From NCBI RefSeq assembly GCF_023715615.1, contig NZ_JAMBOM010000001.1:744001-808000 (forward strand): a DNA stretch of 64,000 nucleotides, given 5' to 3'. Position 1 is the first letter of the stretch, and every line of letters starts with the position of its first letter. Below the pieces are notes generated by a model. The model searched no databases and had not been told where the DNA came from. It saw nothing but the letters and a program-made list of their open reading frames with translations. Positions 15,732 through 23,828 of the stretch are shown here, in pieces. Origin of the DNA: Sporosarcina aquimarina. Lineage in GTDB: Bacteria; Bacillota; Bacilli; Bacillales_A; Planococcaceae. The translations under genes and the position numbers were made by a program.

Positions 15732-16343
15732 TTACTTTTTTAAACCAGTAGCAAAAAAAGGACCATTAATAGTCATCGTGGATATTATACGAGCCATCTC
15801 TTGTGGTGATTCGTCTCTATCACTGTTAAGCCATTGCTGAATAACACCTATATGTGCTGATGCAACATAGGAAATAAAGTATTCAGCTGGAACTAGAAAA
15901 TTCTCTTTATGAATAAGTGTGGGTTGTGATGCGTTGTTGCTGTCAAATAGTGATTTCCAAACAAATTTTTTCAATTTCGTTTGGAAGGATATGTCTCCTT
16001 TTGGACCCAACATGGCTTTTGTAAACCTTCTATTTTGATTTAGATAATCAAAAATTGAGACAAGTATGGTAAAAGGTGTGGTTGCCGGATTGTTTGACTC
16101 AATATCTGCCATCATATTCGGATAATTCGTGATGATTTTGTCAGTTAGTTCTTGCATAAATTCTTCTTCACATTTGTTCATTAAATCATACTTATCCTGA
16201 TAATGGGCATAAAAGGTACCGCGATTTATCTTTGCTCTAGTTGTTAGATCTTTAACAGTAATTGCCTCAAATCCTTTTTCTTCTATCAAATCAATAAATA
16301 CATTCCGTATAGATTCTTTTGTACGAACTACACGTAAATCCAT
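15732..16343 (-). CDS. TetR/AcrR-family repressor
   Basis: 203 residues from the ATG at 16343, chosen because GGAGGGG precedes it. The N-terminal helix-turn-helix reads GFEAITVKDLTTRAKINRGT followed by FYAHYQDKYDL, a textbook TetR motif. The C-terminal ligand-binding part (60-203) includes FDYLNQNRRFTKAMLGPKGD and FISYVASAHIGVIQQWL, typical of the TetR_C group beside YhgE-like exporters. The repeats CCAACAC/GTGTTGG upstream are its probable autoregulatory operator. It may also govern the HXXEE and ABC genes transcribed away from it, and the exporter downstream. Confidence 0.88.
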   Translation of the reverse strand: MDLRVVRTKESIRNVFIDLIEEKGFEAITVKDLTTRAKINRGTFYAHYQDKYDLMNKCEEEFMQELTDKIITNYPNMMADIESNNPATTPFTILVSIFDYLNQNRRFTKAMLGPKGDISFQTKLKKFVWKSLFDSNNASQPTLIHKENFLVPAEYFISYVASAHIGVIQQWLNSDRDESPQEMARIISTMTINGPFFATGLKK

Positions 16344-16366
16344 ATTTAATTCCCCTCCTAACGTTT

Positions 16367-16478
16367 CCAACACATTGAGAAAAGGTGTTGGTTAAACAAC
16401 ACAACCTATATTACTGATTATTGATAAGTCATGTATCTGCGAATATAATTTGAAGTATGATAAACAACAGGGTGTTGG
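16367..16478. promoter_or_regulatory. Operator cluster with CCAACAC/GTGTTGG half-sites
   Basis: The 18-bp palindrome GTGTTGGTTAAACAACAC lies at 16385-16402. Another half-site, CCAACAC, is at 16367-16373, inverted relative to it. A second palindrome, CAACA-GGG-TGTTG, is at 16465-16477. All lie in the divergent region between the tetR-type gene and the HXXEE/ABC genes. Binding by the TetR protein is inferred from position and symmetry. Confidence 0.6.
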
Positions 16479-16621
16479 TAATTGTAACTGAAAATTAGTG
16501 AGAAGTGAAGTGAATATTTTCAAGATTAAGTTTGAGTTTCTATAGACCAAGATGTTTGAACATACTCAACAGTAAATTCGTAATATGGGTGTATTAAAAC
16601 GATCGTAAAACTAAGATTACT

Positions 16622-16660
16622 ATAAGGAGTGAGAAGATGACGGTGATGTCATCTGAATAA
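16622..16660 (+). other. Duplicated ribosome site and start of the ABC ATPase gene; 7-codon frame
   Basis: AAGGAGTGAGAAG precedes ATG ACG GTG ATG TCA TCT GAA TAA (MTVMSSE, stop). The same ribosome site precedes the ABC ATPase gene (17441-17460), whose protein starts MTVISLE. This is either a relic left when the HXXEE gene was placed between promoter and ABC genes, or a short translated leader. Confidence 0.5.
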
Positions 16661-16688
16661 AGAACCTTATTTATAGAAAGGATTAACT

Positions 16689-17303
16689 ATGAAAAATTTT
16701 CTTATCAAGAATAACCTGTATCTAATCACTGTTTTGGGCATCGTTATAGCTGTTATTACAGTACTGAATTGGTCTGCGATGCCAGTTGTACAAAGGATGG
16801 TAGGCTTGTTCTTCTTAGCATTAGTTTTCCACTTGTGGGAGGAGGGGAAGTATCCCGGTGGTTTTACGGAGATGATCACGAAGACATTGAACTTTACGGC
16901 TCGAAATCGGCACTTTGGTGAAATCGTTACGGCTTCTTACGCTTTGATAATCATCCTTTTTCCATTATTCTTCCCAAATGTTGTTTGGTTATCTATGGCA
17001 CCCATGATGCTCGGTATTCTTGAAGTAGTCGCTCATTTGGCCGCTATAAAAATGTTCAAATTGAAAAGGTTCTACTCGCCTGGTCTTGTTACTTCTGTGG
17101 TATTGATGTTACCCATCTCAATTTATACTATTGTTTACGTTGTGCAAAACAATCTGATGCAGCCCATATCATGGCTGTACGCCTTCGGGTTCATTCTGAT
17201 AAGTATAATGACGGCACAGCAAATCGTAGTAAGAATGAGTGGCATGAAGTATGCCGATTTTCTGAAAAATGTCAGAGGTACTATATTCGCTAAACGTAAG
17301 TAA
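16689..17303 (+). CDS. HXXEE-domain membrane protein
   Basis: 204 residues with about six hydrophobic segments. The family motif H-x-x-E-E is seen as HLWEE at residues 48-52, in FHLWEEGKYPGGFTEM, at the end of helix 2. A second conserved-looking His, in VVAHLAAIKMF, sits in a later helix. HXXEE proteins have no established function; the His/Glu motif suggests metal binding or catalysis within the membrane. The start follows AGAAAGGA. It precedes the ABC genes by about 155 bp, which contain a possible separate promoter (TATAAT at 17393). Confidence 0.75.
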   Translation: MKNFLIKNNLYLITVLGIVIAVITVLNWSAMPVVQRMVGLFFLALVFHLWEEGKYPGGFTEMITKTLNFTARNRHFGEIVTASYALIIILFPLFFPNVVWLSMAPMMLGILEVVAHLAAIKMFKLKRFYSPGLVTSVVLMLPISIYTIVYVVQNNLMQPISWLYAFGFILISIMTAQQIVVRMSGMKYADFLKNVRGTIFAKRK

Positions 17304-17459
17304 ACTAGGGAAGAATCTTAGCCCTATTATTAATTGACAAAGGTTAATCTAAATCCCTATTAGAGAATTATTCAATAGGTTTAGCAAGAAGTTATAATAA
17401 AACTAAAGAATAGCTAAAATCCCTAAATTTCATAGAGATTCAAGGAGTGAGAAGAGACG

Positions 17460-18389
17460 ATGACAGTAATTTCATTAGAAAATGTAACCAAAGATTATGG
17501 ACATGGAAGAGGTATTTTTGATGTTTCATTTAACGTGAAAAAAGGCACTGTGTATGGCTTTTTAGGACCAAACGGTGCTGGGAAAACGACAGCTATTCGT
17601 CATGTTATGGGATTTTCGAAATCCCAAAGAGGTATCGTAACAGTAGATGGTCTAGACAGTTGGACAAATGCTAGTACTATCCAAGAAAGCCTTGGCTATT
17701 TACCTGGTGAAGTAGCATTACCCGAAAACCTAACAGGTGAGCAATTCATTCAAATGATGATGGATTTACGAAAAGTTAATGATGATACACGTTGTAAAAA
17801 ACTAATTGAATTCTTTGAGCTTGAAGCTTCTGGGAAGATAAAACGTATGTCACTGGGGATGAAAAGAAAATTAGCGATTGTGACGGCATTCATGCATGAT
17901 CCAGATGTACTCGTACTTGATGAACCAACAAGCGGTTTAGACCCGATAATGCAACAGCGCTTTATCGATTTCGTGAAAGAAGAGAAAAAGCGTGGAAAAA
18001 CAATTTTACTTTCAAGCCATATCTTTACTGAAGTTGACGCTACTTGTGATGAGATTTCAATTATTAAAGATGGACATTTAATTTCTTCATTCAACAAACA
18101 AGAGCTTTTGAAAATAACAGAAAAGGTCTTTAATCTGACAATTCAAAACGAAACCCATTTTAAGCAACTTGTACAAAAGATTGAAACGAATGAAGCAATC
18201 CATCTACTCTTTAAAAATGAACAAACAAAAGAACTACAAATTGGCTGTTATCCAAGTGATTTATCAAAGTTCATAAAAATACTAGCTGATTTTCCTGTAT
18301 CAAGTTTCAATGAAATTCCATTCAGTTTAGAAAAGCATTTCATGAAATTTTACGATCGACGTGTAGGAGGGGAATTAGCGTGGCAATAA
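17460..18389 (+). CDS. ABC transporter ATP-binding protein 1
   Basis: 309 residues. Walker A GPNGAGKTT (about 37-45), a Q-loop region, signature MSLGMKRK (a divergent LSGGQ), Walker B VLVLDEPTSGLDP and switch His LLSSHIF are all present. The C-terminal 85 residues are a variable extension typical of drug-exporting ATPases. It overlaps the next ATPase gene by 10 bp. With that gene and the permease it should form an ABC-2 exporter; the substrate is unknown, possibly an antibiotic or lipid. Confidence 0.93.
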   Translation: MTVISLENVTKDYGHGRGIFDVSFNVKKGTVYGFLGPNGAGKTTAIRHVMGFSKSQRGIVTVDGLDSWTNASTIQESLGYLPGEVALPENLTGEQFIQMMMDLRKVNDDTRCKKLIEFFELEASGKIKRMSLGMKRKLAIVTAFMHDPDVLVLDEPTSGLDPIMQQRFIDFVKEEKKRGKTILLSSHIFTEVDATCDEISIIKDGHLISSFNKQELLKITEKVFNLTIQNETHFKQLVQKIETNEAIHLLFKNEQTKELQIGCYPSDLSKFIKILADFPVSSFNEIPFSLEKHFMKFYDRRVGGELAWQ

Positions 18390-19276
18390 TTGAATTACAA
18401 AATGTAACGAAAGATTATGGAGATAGTCGAGGTATTTTTAATATCAATCTTTCAATTGAATTGGGTGAAGCAGTTGGATTTGTGGGTACAAATGGTGCGG
18501 GTAAAACAACGACGATTCGCCATTTAATGGGGTTCTTAAAATCCAATAGCGGTACAGTGAAAATTAAGAATCTTGATGCTTGGTATGATGCTGCAGAAAT
18601 AAAGCAGTGGATTGGCTATATTCCAGGAGAAATTGCCTTTCCTGATGTGAAAACTGGCTGGGAGTTCATCCATCAGCAAGCAGAACTTTTACAGCTAAAG
18701 GATTTAAGCTTTGCTAACCATTTGATTGAAAGACTTCAGCTTGATCCTTCAGCAAATATTAAACGTATGTCAAAGGGAATGAAACAAAAAACCGCGATTG
18801 TTGCCGCATTAATGGCTAATTCACCAATTCTAATTTTTGATGAGCCTACAACGGGTCTTGATCCATTAATGCGTGAGGAATTTATACAAATTGTTAAAGA
18901 AGAAAAAGCAAAAGGTAAAACGATTTTTATGTCTAGCCATATGTTCGAAGAAATCGAGGAAACGTGTGATAAAGTAGTAATGATTAAAGAGGGCAAAATC
19001 ATTACAATGGAGTCTATTTCAACAATTATGTCAAATGAAAATCAACAATTTATTATCGAGTTTAGTAATGATCAGGAATGTAATCGTTTTATGAAAGAAC
19101 AGATTGATTCGGTGGCAATTAGTAATACAACCGTATCAGTTGATGTTGATAATCAAACTTTAAATACATTATTAGCTGTCTTATCAAAGTATCAATTCGA
19201 TAATTTAACAGAACAAAAACATACACTTCAAGATCAGTTCTATAACCTATATTCGGGGGGGCAATTACATGATTAA
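18380..19276 (+). CDS. ABC transporter ATP-binding protein 2
   Basis: 298 residues from a GTG start with GGAGGGG upstream. Walker A GTNGAGKTT, signature MSKGMKQK, Walker B ILIFDEPTTGLDP and switch His FMSSHMF are intact. It is a diverged duplicate of the preceding gene: both begin with a near-identical LxNVTKDYGxxRGIF. Two different ATPases next to one permease imply a heterodimeric motor. It overlaps the permease gene by 8 bp. Confidence 0.93.
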   Translation: MAIIELQNVTKDYGDSRGIFNINLSIELGEAVGFVGTNGAGKTTTIRHLMGFLKSNSGTVKIKNLDAWYDAAEIKQWIGYIPGEIAFPDVKTGWEFIHQQAELLQLKDLSFANHLIERLQLDPSANIKRMSKGMKQKTAIVAALMANSPILIFDEPTTGLDPLMREEFIQIVKEEKAKGKTIFMSSHMFEEIEETCDKVVMIKEGKIITMESISTIMSNENQQFIIEFSNDQECNRFMKEQIDSVAISNTTVSVDVDNQTLNTLLAVLSKYQFDNLTEQKHTLQDQFYNLYSGGQLHD

Positions 19277-20054
19277 TGGTACAATTTTCAAACAAACTTT
19301 GCGTTCCAATGTAAAGCTTTGGCTAATGTTTACGATTGTTTTATCTATATTACAAGTAGTGATGATTGCTGTATTTGATGCGAGTACTTTAGAAAATGTT
19401 GGTGGTTTAGTAGAAGGTACACCATTAGCAGGGCTTCTTGCACAAACAACGTTACTAAGTATGCTTGCTTCAACATTTTATTCAATTCACGGTGTTATAT
19501 TCCCGATTATTTTCATCATAATGACTGCAAATAGTTTAATTGCCTCACAAGTAGACCGCGGATCCATGGCGTATTTGTTATCAACACCTACAAAACGATC
19601 TACAATTATTATGACACAAGCCATCTACTTAATTATGGCTTTAATTGTAATGTTTTTAATTGAAACAGTTGCTGGTATTGTATCAATTCAAGTATTCCAA
19701 TCTGATACAGATATTGTAGTATCTGATTTTGTTATGTTAAATCTCGGATTGTTATTATTAATGTTTGCAATCAGCGGTATATCATTCTTTTTTTCAAGTT
19801 ACTGCAACTTAACGAAAAATTCCCTTGCTTTTGGGGCGGGAATTCCAATCGCCTTTTTCTTGTTCCATTTGCTAAGTACAGTTGACCAAAGCCTTGATGT
19901 ACTCAATTACTTTACAATTAATGCATTGTTTGACACTACTGCTATTCTAGAAGGAGAAAACTATTGGTGGAAGCTGAGCGTACTTTTAGGTATTGGTATA
20001 GTTCTGTATATAGCGAGTCTAGAAGTATTTAAAAGAAAAGACCTGCCACTTTAA
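19269..20054 (+). CDS. ABC-2-type transporter permease
   Basis: 261 residues with six predicted membrane segments. A cytoplasmic N-terminus (FKQTLRSNVKLW) is typical of ABC-2 permeases, and MTANSLIASQVDRGSMAYLL matches the coupling region with its S-x-x-D-R-G-S motif. It would form the channel with the two ATPases. The start follows GGGGGG at close spacing, coupled to the upstream gene. It is the last gene of the operon and of island module 2. Confidence 0.88.
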   Translation: MINGTIFKQTLRSNVKLWLMFTIVLSILQVVMIAVFDASTLENVGGLVEGTPLAGLLAQTTLLSMLASTFYSIHGVIFPIIFIIMTANSLIASQVDRGSMAYLLSTPTKRSTIIMTQAIYLIMALIVMFLIETVAGIVSIQVFQSDTDIVVSDFVMLNLGLLLLMFAISGISFFFSSYCNLTKNSLAFGAGIPIAFFLFHLLSTVDQSLDVLNYFTINALFDTTAILEGENYWWKLSVLLGIGIVLYIASLEVFKRKDLPL

Positions 20055-20287
20055 TTTTCATAAATCAAAATGAGCATAGGATCTTGATAATTCAAGTGCT
20101 CGTTTTTTAATATTTCTAATAATAGTAAGCGATCTATAATATCATTTTACAAAAAGCGGTTTTAGTAAATTATATATAAGACGGTAATTATAATGTTAAG
20201 CACTTAAGATATCTTTGGCGATTGTGGGATAACCTGTACAAATAATCATTAAACAGATTTCCGTGCCATGAGAATAAGTTGAACACA

Positions 20288-20345
20288 ATAAAAGAGAGGG
20301 GGCAGATGCCTCCTCTTTTTGTAGTAGTGGCTGTCGAGTGACCAA
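20288..20345 (+). repeat. Diverged terminator plus GAGTGACCAA motif, possible fourth boundary remnant
   Basis: A hairpin AGAGGGGGC/GCCTCCTCT with loop bases GATG and TTTTT is followed by GAGTGACCAA at 20336-20345. Copies 1 and 2 of the boundary repeat end in the same way: a hairpin with GGCnGATGCCT-like apex, a T-run, then GAGTGACCAA. It can also act as a terminator. Confidence 0.45.
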
Positions 20346-20462
20346 TTTTTATTTTCTATGATAAAAGATGAGCATTGTTGACAGAATGGTAGTCAGTAAA
20401 CATTGATACTGCAAGATTTAGACACCTGGTGATTTAATGTTAAAGTCAGATTTCATACTTTT

Positions 20463-20592
20463 ACAGGGTAGAGATCGCTAGTTCGAGCCCAGTAGGAATC
20501 ATTGGGTGCCAAACCCTCGGGAAAGCCGTCGGAACAACGGTTTTCATCCAGAACAGACCTATTGGCCGGATGCCTAGGGTCTGTTTTTTGTG
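20463..20592 (+). repeat. Island boundary repeat, copy 3 (diverged)
   Basis: It shares ACAGGGTAGAG, the T-arm and the 3' acceptor strand of tRNA-Val, TTGGGTGCCAAACCC and the terminator with copies 1 and 2. The middle hairpin has a different stem (GAAAGCC/GGTTTTC) but the same loop, GTCGGAACAAC. The tRNA 5' half is missing. It is the outer edge of the accessory region. Confidence 0.85.
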
Positions 20593-21052
20593 CTTTTATT
20601 TCGCTTCTACACGACTACGGGAATTAGAATTGAAAGATGCGATTCCAAAAAAGTTTGTCTCTTACAAATCTAAGTTGAGGTAAGTCACTCTTCTTCATTA
20701 ACTCCTAAGCACGGGTTTGGATATTTGTAAAAACACCCTAATATCCACTTGCGTTAAAATAATTAGTCTCCGATTTATCTAGTTATAACAAGTCTTGTTT
20801 GTACAACTGGAGATGATCCGTTAGATACTATAGATTGTCTTCTTTTTTTGTTTATTATTTTGGCATCCTAGTGAAATAACAATGTTATGAGCACCTACTT
20901 CGCGACAACGTAAATTAAAGATGGAAAGAAAGATGCTATGTATGTTCAAATTATGACGGCACATTCAAAGTTTCTTCTTAATATGACAACTATCACTAGT
21001 ATCCATAATATTATGTAGTGTAAGTTATCGGTAGTAGTTAGCTAATTCCGAT
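20593..21052. other. 460 bp without a recognisable gene
   Basis: Only short frames without ribosome sites. I see no repeat or RNA fold that I can support. Confidence 0.4.
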
Positions 21053-21929
21053 ATGAAATTTACAGTTAGAGGAGAAGTTCCAAAGAAGAAAATAGCTTGG
21101 ATTACGGATACAGCTGCGCAATTAGCGGAATCTTTCATCCGCAAACACAATGTACATATTTTGCCCCTCGGTGTTGTTTTTTTCTGATGGGTCATATAAG
21201 GAATCCATCGATCTTATACAGGAAGAGTTTTACGAAAAATTACATATATCGAAAGTTTCACCTAAAACAACGCAGCCCGCAATTGGAGACATGTTTTCTT
21301 TATACGAAAAACTGCAGTTAGAAGGGCACGATTTTGCCATTGCATTACACTTATCAAGTGGACTTTTAGGTACAGTTGAATGCGCACAGGCGGCTTGTGA
21401 AATGACGGATTTCAAAGTGTATCCTATTGATTCGAAAATCTGTTCTTTTCCTATGGTTAAAATGATTGAAATAGGGAATGAACTGTTTGCGGACGGTAAA
21501 GATGTAGAAGAAGTTGTTTCATCCATTAACGAAATAACATCCAAATCTAAGTTGTCCTTTATACCCGCCAGTCTAAACCAATTACAGAAAAGTGGACGTG
21601 TTTCTGGAACTCAGAACTTCTTAAGTAATTTTGTGGACATTAAAGTAATCATTAGTTTTGAGAATGGTAAACCGCTCATGAAAGAAAAAATCCGTTCAAA
21701 TAAGCGAGAAAAAATAAACGTGACTTCTTTACTTCGTGCGGACATGGATAATGGTAATGTTCCAGAAGTTGCTGTTTTTAATTGCAATAATGCCCCTGAC
21801 GCGGAAATTTGGAAGAAGGAGTTATTGCCAGAGTTTCCAACGTTAAAAGTACAAGTTGTTCCACTTAGTATTTGCGTGGGCGTACATGCGGGTGAAGGGA
21901 CTACAGGATTAAGTTGGGTTACTTACTAA
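21053..21929 (+). pseudogene. DegV-family fatty-acid-binding protein, frameshifted
   Basis: The N-terminus KKIAWITDTAAQLAESFIRK and LPLGVVF are encoded in one frame from about 21053. The rest (SDGSYKESIDLIQEEFYEKL, HLSSGLLGTVECAQAA, IPASLNQLQKSGRVSG, CVGVHAGEGTTGLSWV) is in another frame. The break falls in a run of seven Ts at 21177-21183; six Ts would restore a normal DegV protein of about 290 residues. DegV proteins bind fatty acids for FakA-type kinases. The shift may be a real mutation, phase variation or a sequencing error. No clear ribosome site precedes the ATG at 21053. Confidence 0.8.
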
Positions 21930-22005
21930 TTTTATTACCTTCAGTTAGCTGAGAAATTGTATTACGTTTACGGGTTTTCTTGAGAGGTACTAACCTCAAA
22001 AATGT

Positions 22006-22045
22006 GAAAAAGGGTACGAATCCGTATTGGATTCGACCCTTGATT
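22006..22045. terminator. Bidirectional terminator
   Basis: AAGGGTACGAATCC pairs with GGATTCGACCCTT (one bulge), with A and T tracts on the two sides. It lies between the convergent degV-type gene and the membrane protein gene at 22089. Confidence 0.7.
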
Positions 22046-22088
22046 ATTTGTTGCTATACCTTGGTTTGACGACTTAACCTTTTTGTGG

Positions 22089-22643
22089 TTAATCGGCTTT
22101 TTGCACTTTTGTTGAGAAGTAAAGGATGAAGAATGCTTCTGCAACCAGTAACAAGATCATTGAAATTGTAGCGACAGAAGGCATTGTAAAGAAGAGGATA
22201 GCCGTTATGATTAGCAATACTACCAATATGCTAGGAAATTTTTCGAGCATGGTTATGTTAGAATAAGAGGTGAAGTCTTCGGTGTTGTTGCGAACAGCAA
22301 GAATGAGTTGCTGGATAATATAAAATATCATAATCATGCCAGCCACCGCTAATGATGTAAGACTCATAGCAATCACAGTATCGATTCCTGTGGAAAGCGA
22401 AATGGTTGTAATCGAATGTCCAGATCCATTTAATACTGAGAATCCAATGCTATGCAAAATCATGAAAAGAACAACTGTTTGAATACGTCGAGTGGATTCT
22501 ATGCCGCTACTTATACTCATTAATCCGACATAGATTAACATGTACCCGATGCTATTTGTAACGTAATAAAGTACCCCGGTATCGAGGAATTGCAAATTGA
22601 ATTTAGCAAATACAAACAATACACCTAGTATAAATAGACTCAT
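22089..22643 (-). CDS. Five- or six-helix membrane protein of unknown function
   Basis: 184 residues, almost entirely hydrophobic segments: MSLFILGVLFVFAKF, YYVTNSIGYMLIYVGLMSI, VVLFMILHSIGFSVL, a pair around residues 85-115, and two more at the C-terminus. A loop with NTEDFTSYSNITMLEKF separates the last pair. GGAGGAAACG precedes the ATG. I do not recognise the family. It is divergent from the glycosylase gene. Confidence 0.7.
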   Translation of the reverse strand: MSLFILGVLFVFAKFNLQFLDTGVLYYVTNSIGYMLIYVGLMSISSGIESTRRIQTVVLFMILHSIGFSVLNGSGHSITTISLSTGIDTVIAMSLTSLAVAGMIMIFYIIQQLILAVRNNTEDFTSYSNITMLEKFPSILVVLLIITAILFFTMPSVATISMILLLVAEAFFILYFSTKVQKAD

Positions 22644-22765
22644 TCGTTTCCTCCGAAAGTTGAAAAATTTAGGATATGTATCTGTTTTTATTTTATAATA
22701 TTCTTACAATTGCAACAAGTAAATTCAGAGGAAATCGTTAATTATCTTGCAAGGAGGTTATTCTT

Positions 22766-23623
22766 TTGAACATTGAATTGAAACTATCATTCCCATATGA
22801 TTTCAATCGTGCGCTAGAAAGATTATCCGGGACACCTGTGAATTTTGTAGATATTCATCAACGCTTCGTGCGTGTTCCGATGGAAGAGGGCAATCTGGTC
22901 ACGGTTCGAGCAACAGGGACATTACAAGAGCCGAATTTCATTATAGAAGGACTAAAAGACAAAGAACAACTTGCACATATCAAATGGCTTTTCCACTTTG
23001 AAGAATCTCTTGATGGGATCGCTGCTCATTTTGCTCGGACAGACCTTGCTCCTATCTTTCAAGAACATATCGGCACACCGCTCGTCAGAAGCTTTTCACT
23101 TTATGGTGAGCTTATGAAGAGTATTATCCATCAACAATTAAATCTGGCATTCGCTAACACGTTGCTTATGCGTTTTGTGGAAAAATACGGTTCCCAGCAA
23201 GATGGGGTCTGGCGGTATCCAAAACCGGAACTGATTGCGGCTGTCACAGTTGAGGAGCTTCGAGAAATGCAGTTCAGTACTAGGAAAGCAGAGTATGTTA
23301 TTGGTCTTTCGCAAGCGATAGCTACAGGAGCGTTAGATCTTGAATCGATGCGAATGAAAGACGACGACGAAGTGACTGCAGAACTCATTGCCTACCGTGG
23401 TGTTGGACCATGGACCGCGCAAGGTTTTCTGATGTTTGGTCTCGGGAGGCCAAACCTTTTTCCACTAGCAGATATCGGACTTCAAAATGCACTCAAAACG
23501 TTATGGAAGTTAGATCGCAAACCTACTCAGGATGAAATACGTGCACGTTTTTCGGACTGGTCGCCTTATTTAAGTTACGCAGCATTGTATTTGTGGAGAA
23601 GTATTGAAGTAAGAACTATATAG
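22766..23623 (+). CDS. yfjP: DNA-3-methyladenine glycosylase family protein (YfjP/AlkA type)
   Basis: 285 residues, TTG start seven bases after AAGGAGG. An AlkA_N-like domain (1-110) precedes the HhH-GPD domain, with SIIHQQLNLAFANTL, the hairpin AYRGVGPWTAQGFLMFGLGR and the catalytic Asp in LFPLADIGLQNAL. The closing YLSYAALYLWRSIE is typical of Bacillus YfjP. The enzyme would remove alkylated purines by cleaving the N-glycosidic bond in base-excision repair. There is no iron-sulfur cluster, as expected. Monocistronic, with a strong terminator downstream. Confidence 0.9.
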   Translation: MNIELKLSFPYDFNRALERLSGTPVNFVDIHQRFVRVPMEEGNLVTVRATGTLQEPNFIIEGLKDKEQLAHIKWLFHFEESLDGIAAHFARTDLAPIFQEHIGTPLVRSFSLYGELMKSIIHQQLNLAFANTLLMRFVEKYGSQQDGVWRYPKPELIAAVTVEELREMQFSTRKAEYVIGLSQAIATGALDLESMRMKDDDEVTAELIAYRGVGPWTAQGFLMFGLGRPNLFPLADIGLQNALKTLWKLDRKPTQDEIRARFSDWSPYLSYAALYLWRSIEVRTI

Positions 23624-23629
23624 TAGGAG

Positions 23630-23671
23630 AAAAAAGAGAGATGATTGAATTCAATTATCTCTCTTTTTTCG
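23630..23671 (+). terminator. Terminator after yfjP
   Basis: A long near-perfect palindrome: AAAAAAGAGAGAT pairs with ATCTCTCTTTTTT around a GATTGAATTCAATT centre. It may work in both directions. Confidence 0.85.
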
Positions 23672-23828
23672 TTGAATTCAAAGAGGTCAGTGACTGGATA
23701 CTTCAAACAAGTTGATCTAAATTATTGAAAATTCAAATATACTATTGCATACCGCTTATTCATTCCTGTATAGTTAATTCATAACTTGATAATATCTGAA
23801 AATTCTGTTCATAATGAAAGGAGAAGGT

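Noticed and set aside
20463-20592. A third tRNA gene
   Set aside because: The 5' half is missing and the T-arm has changes; it is a boundary remnant.
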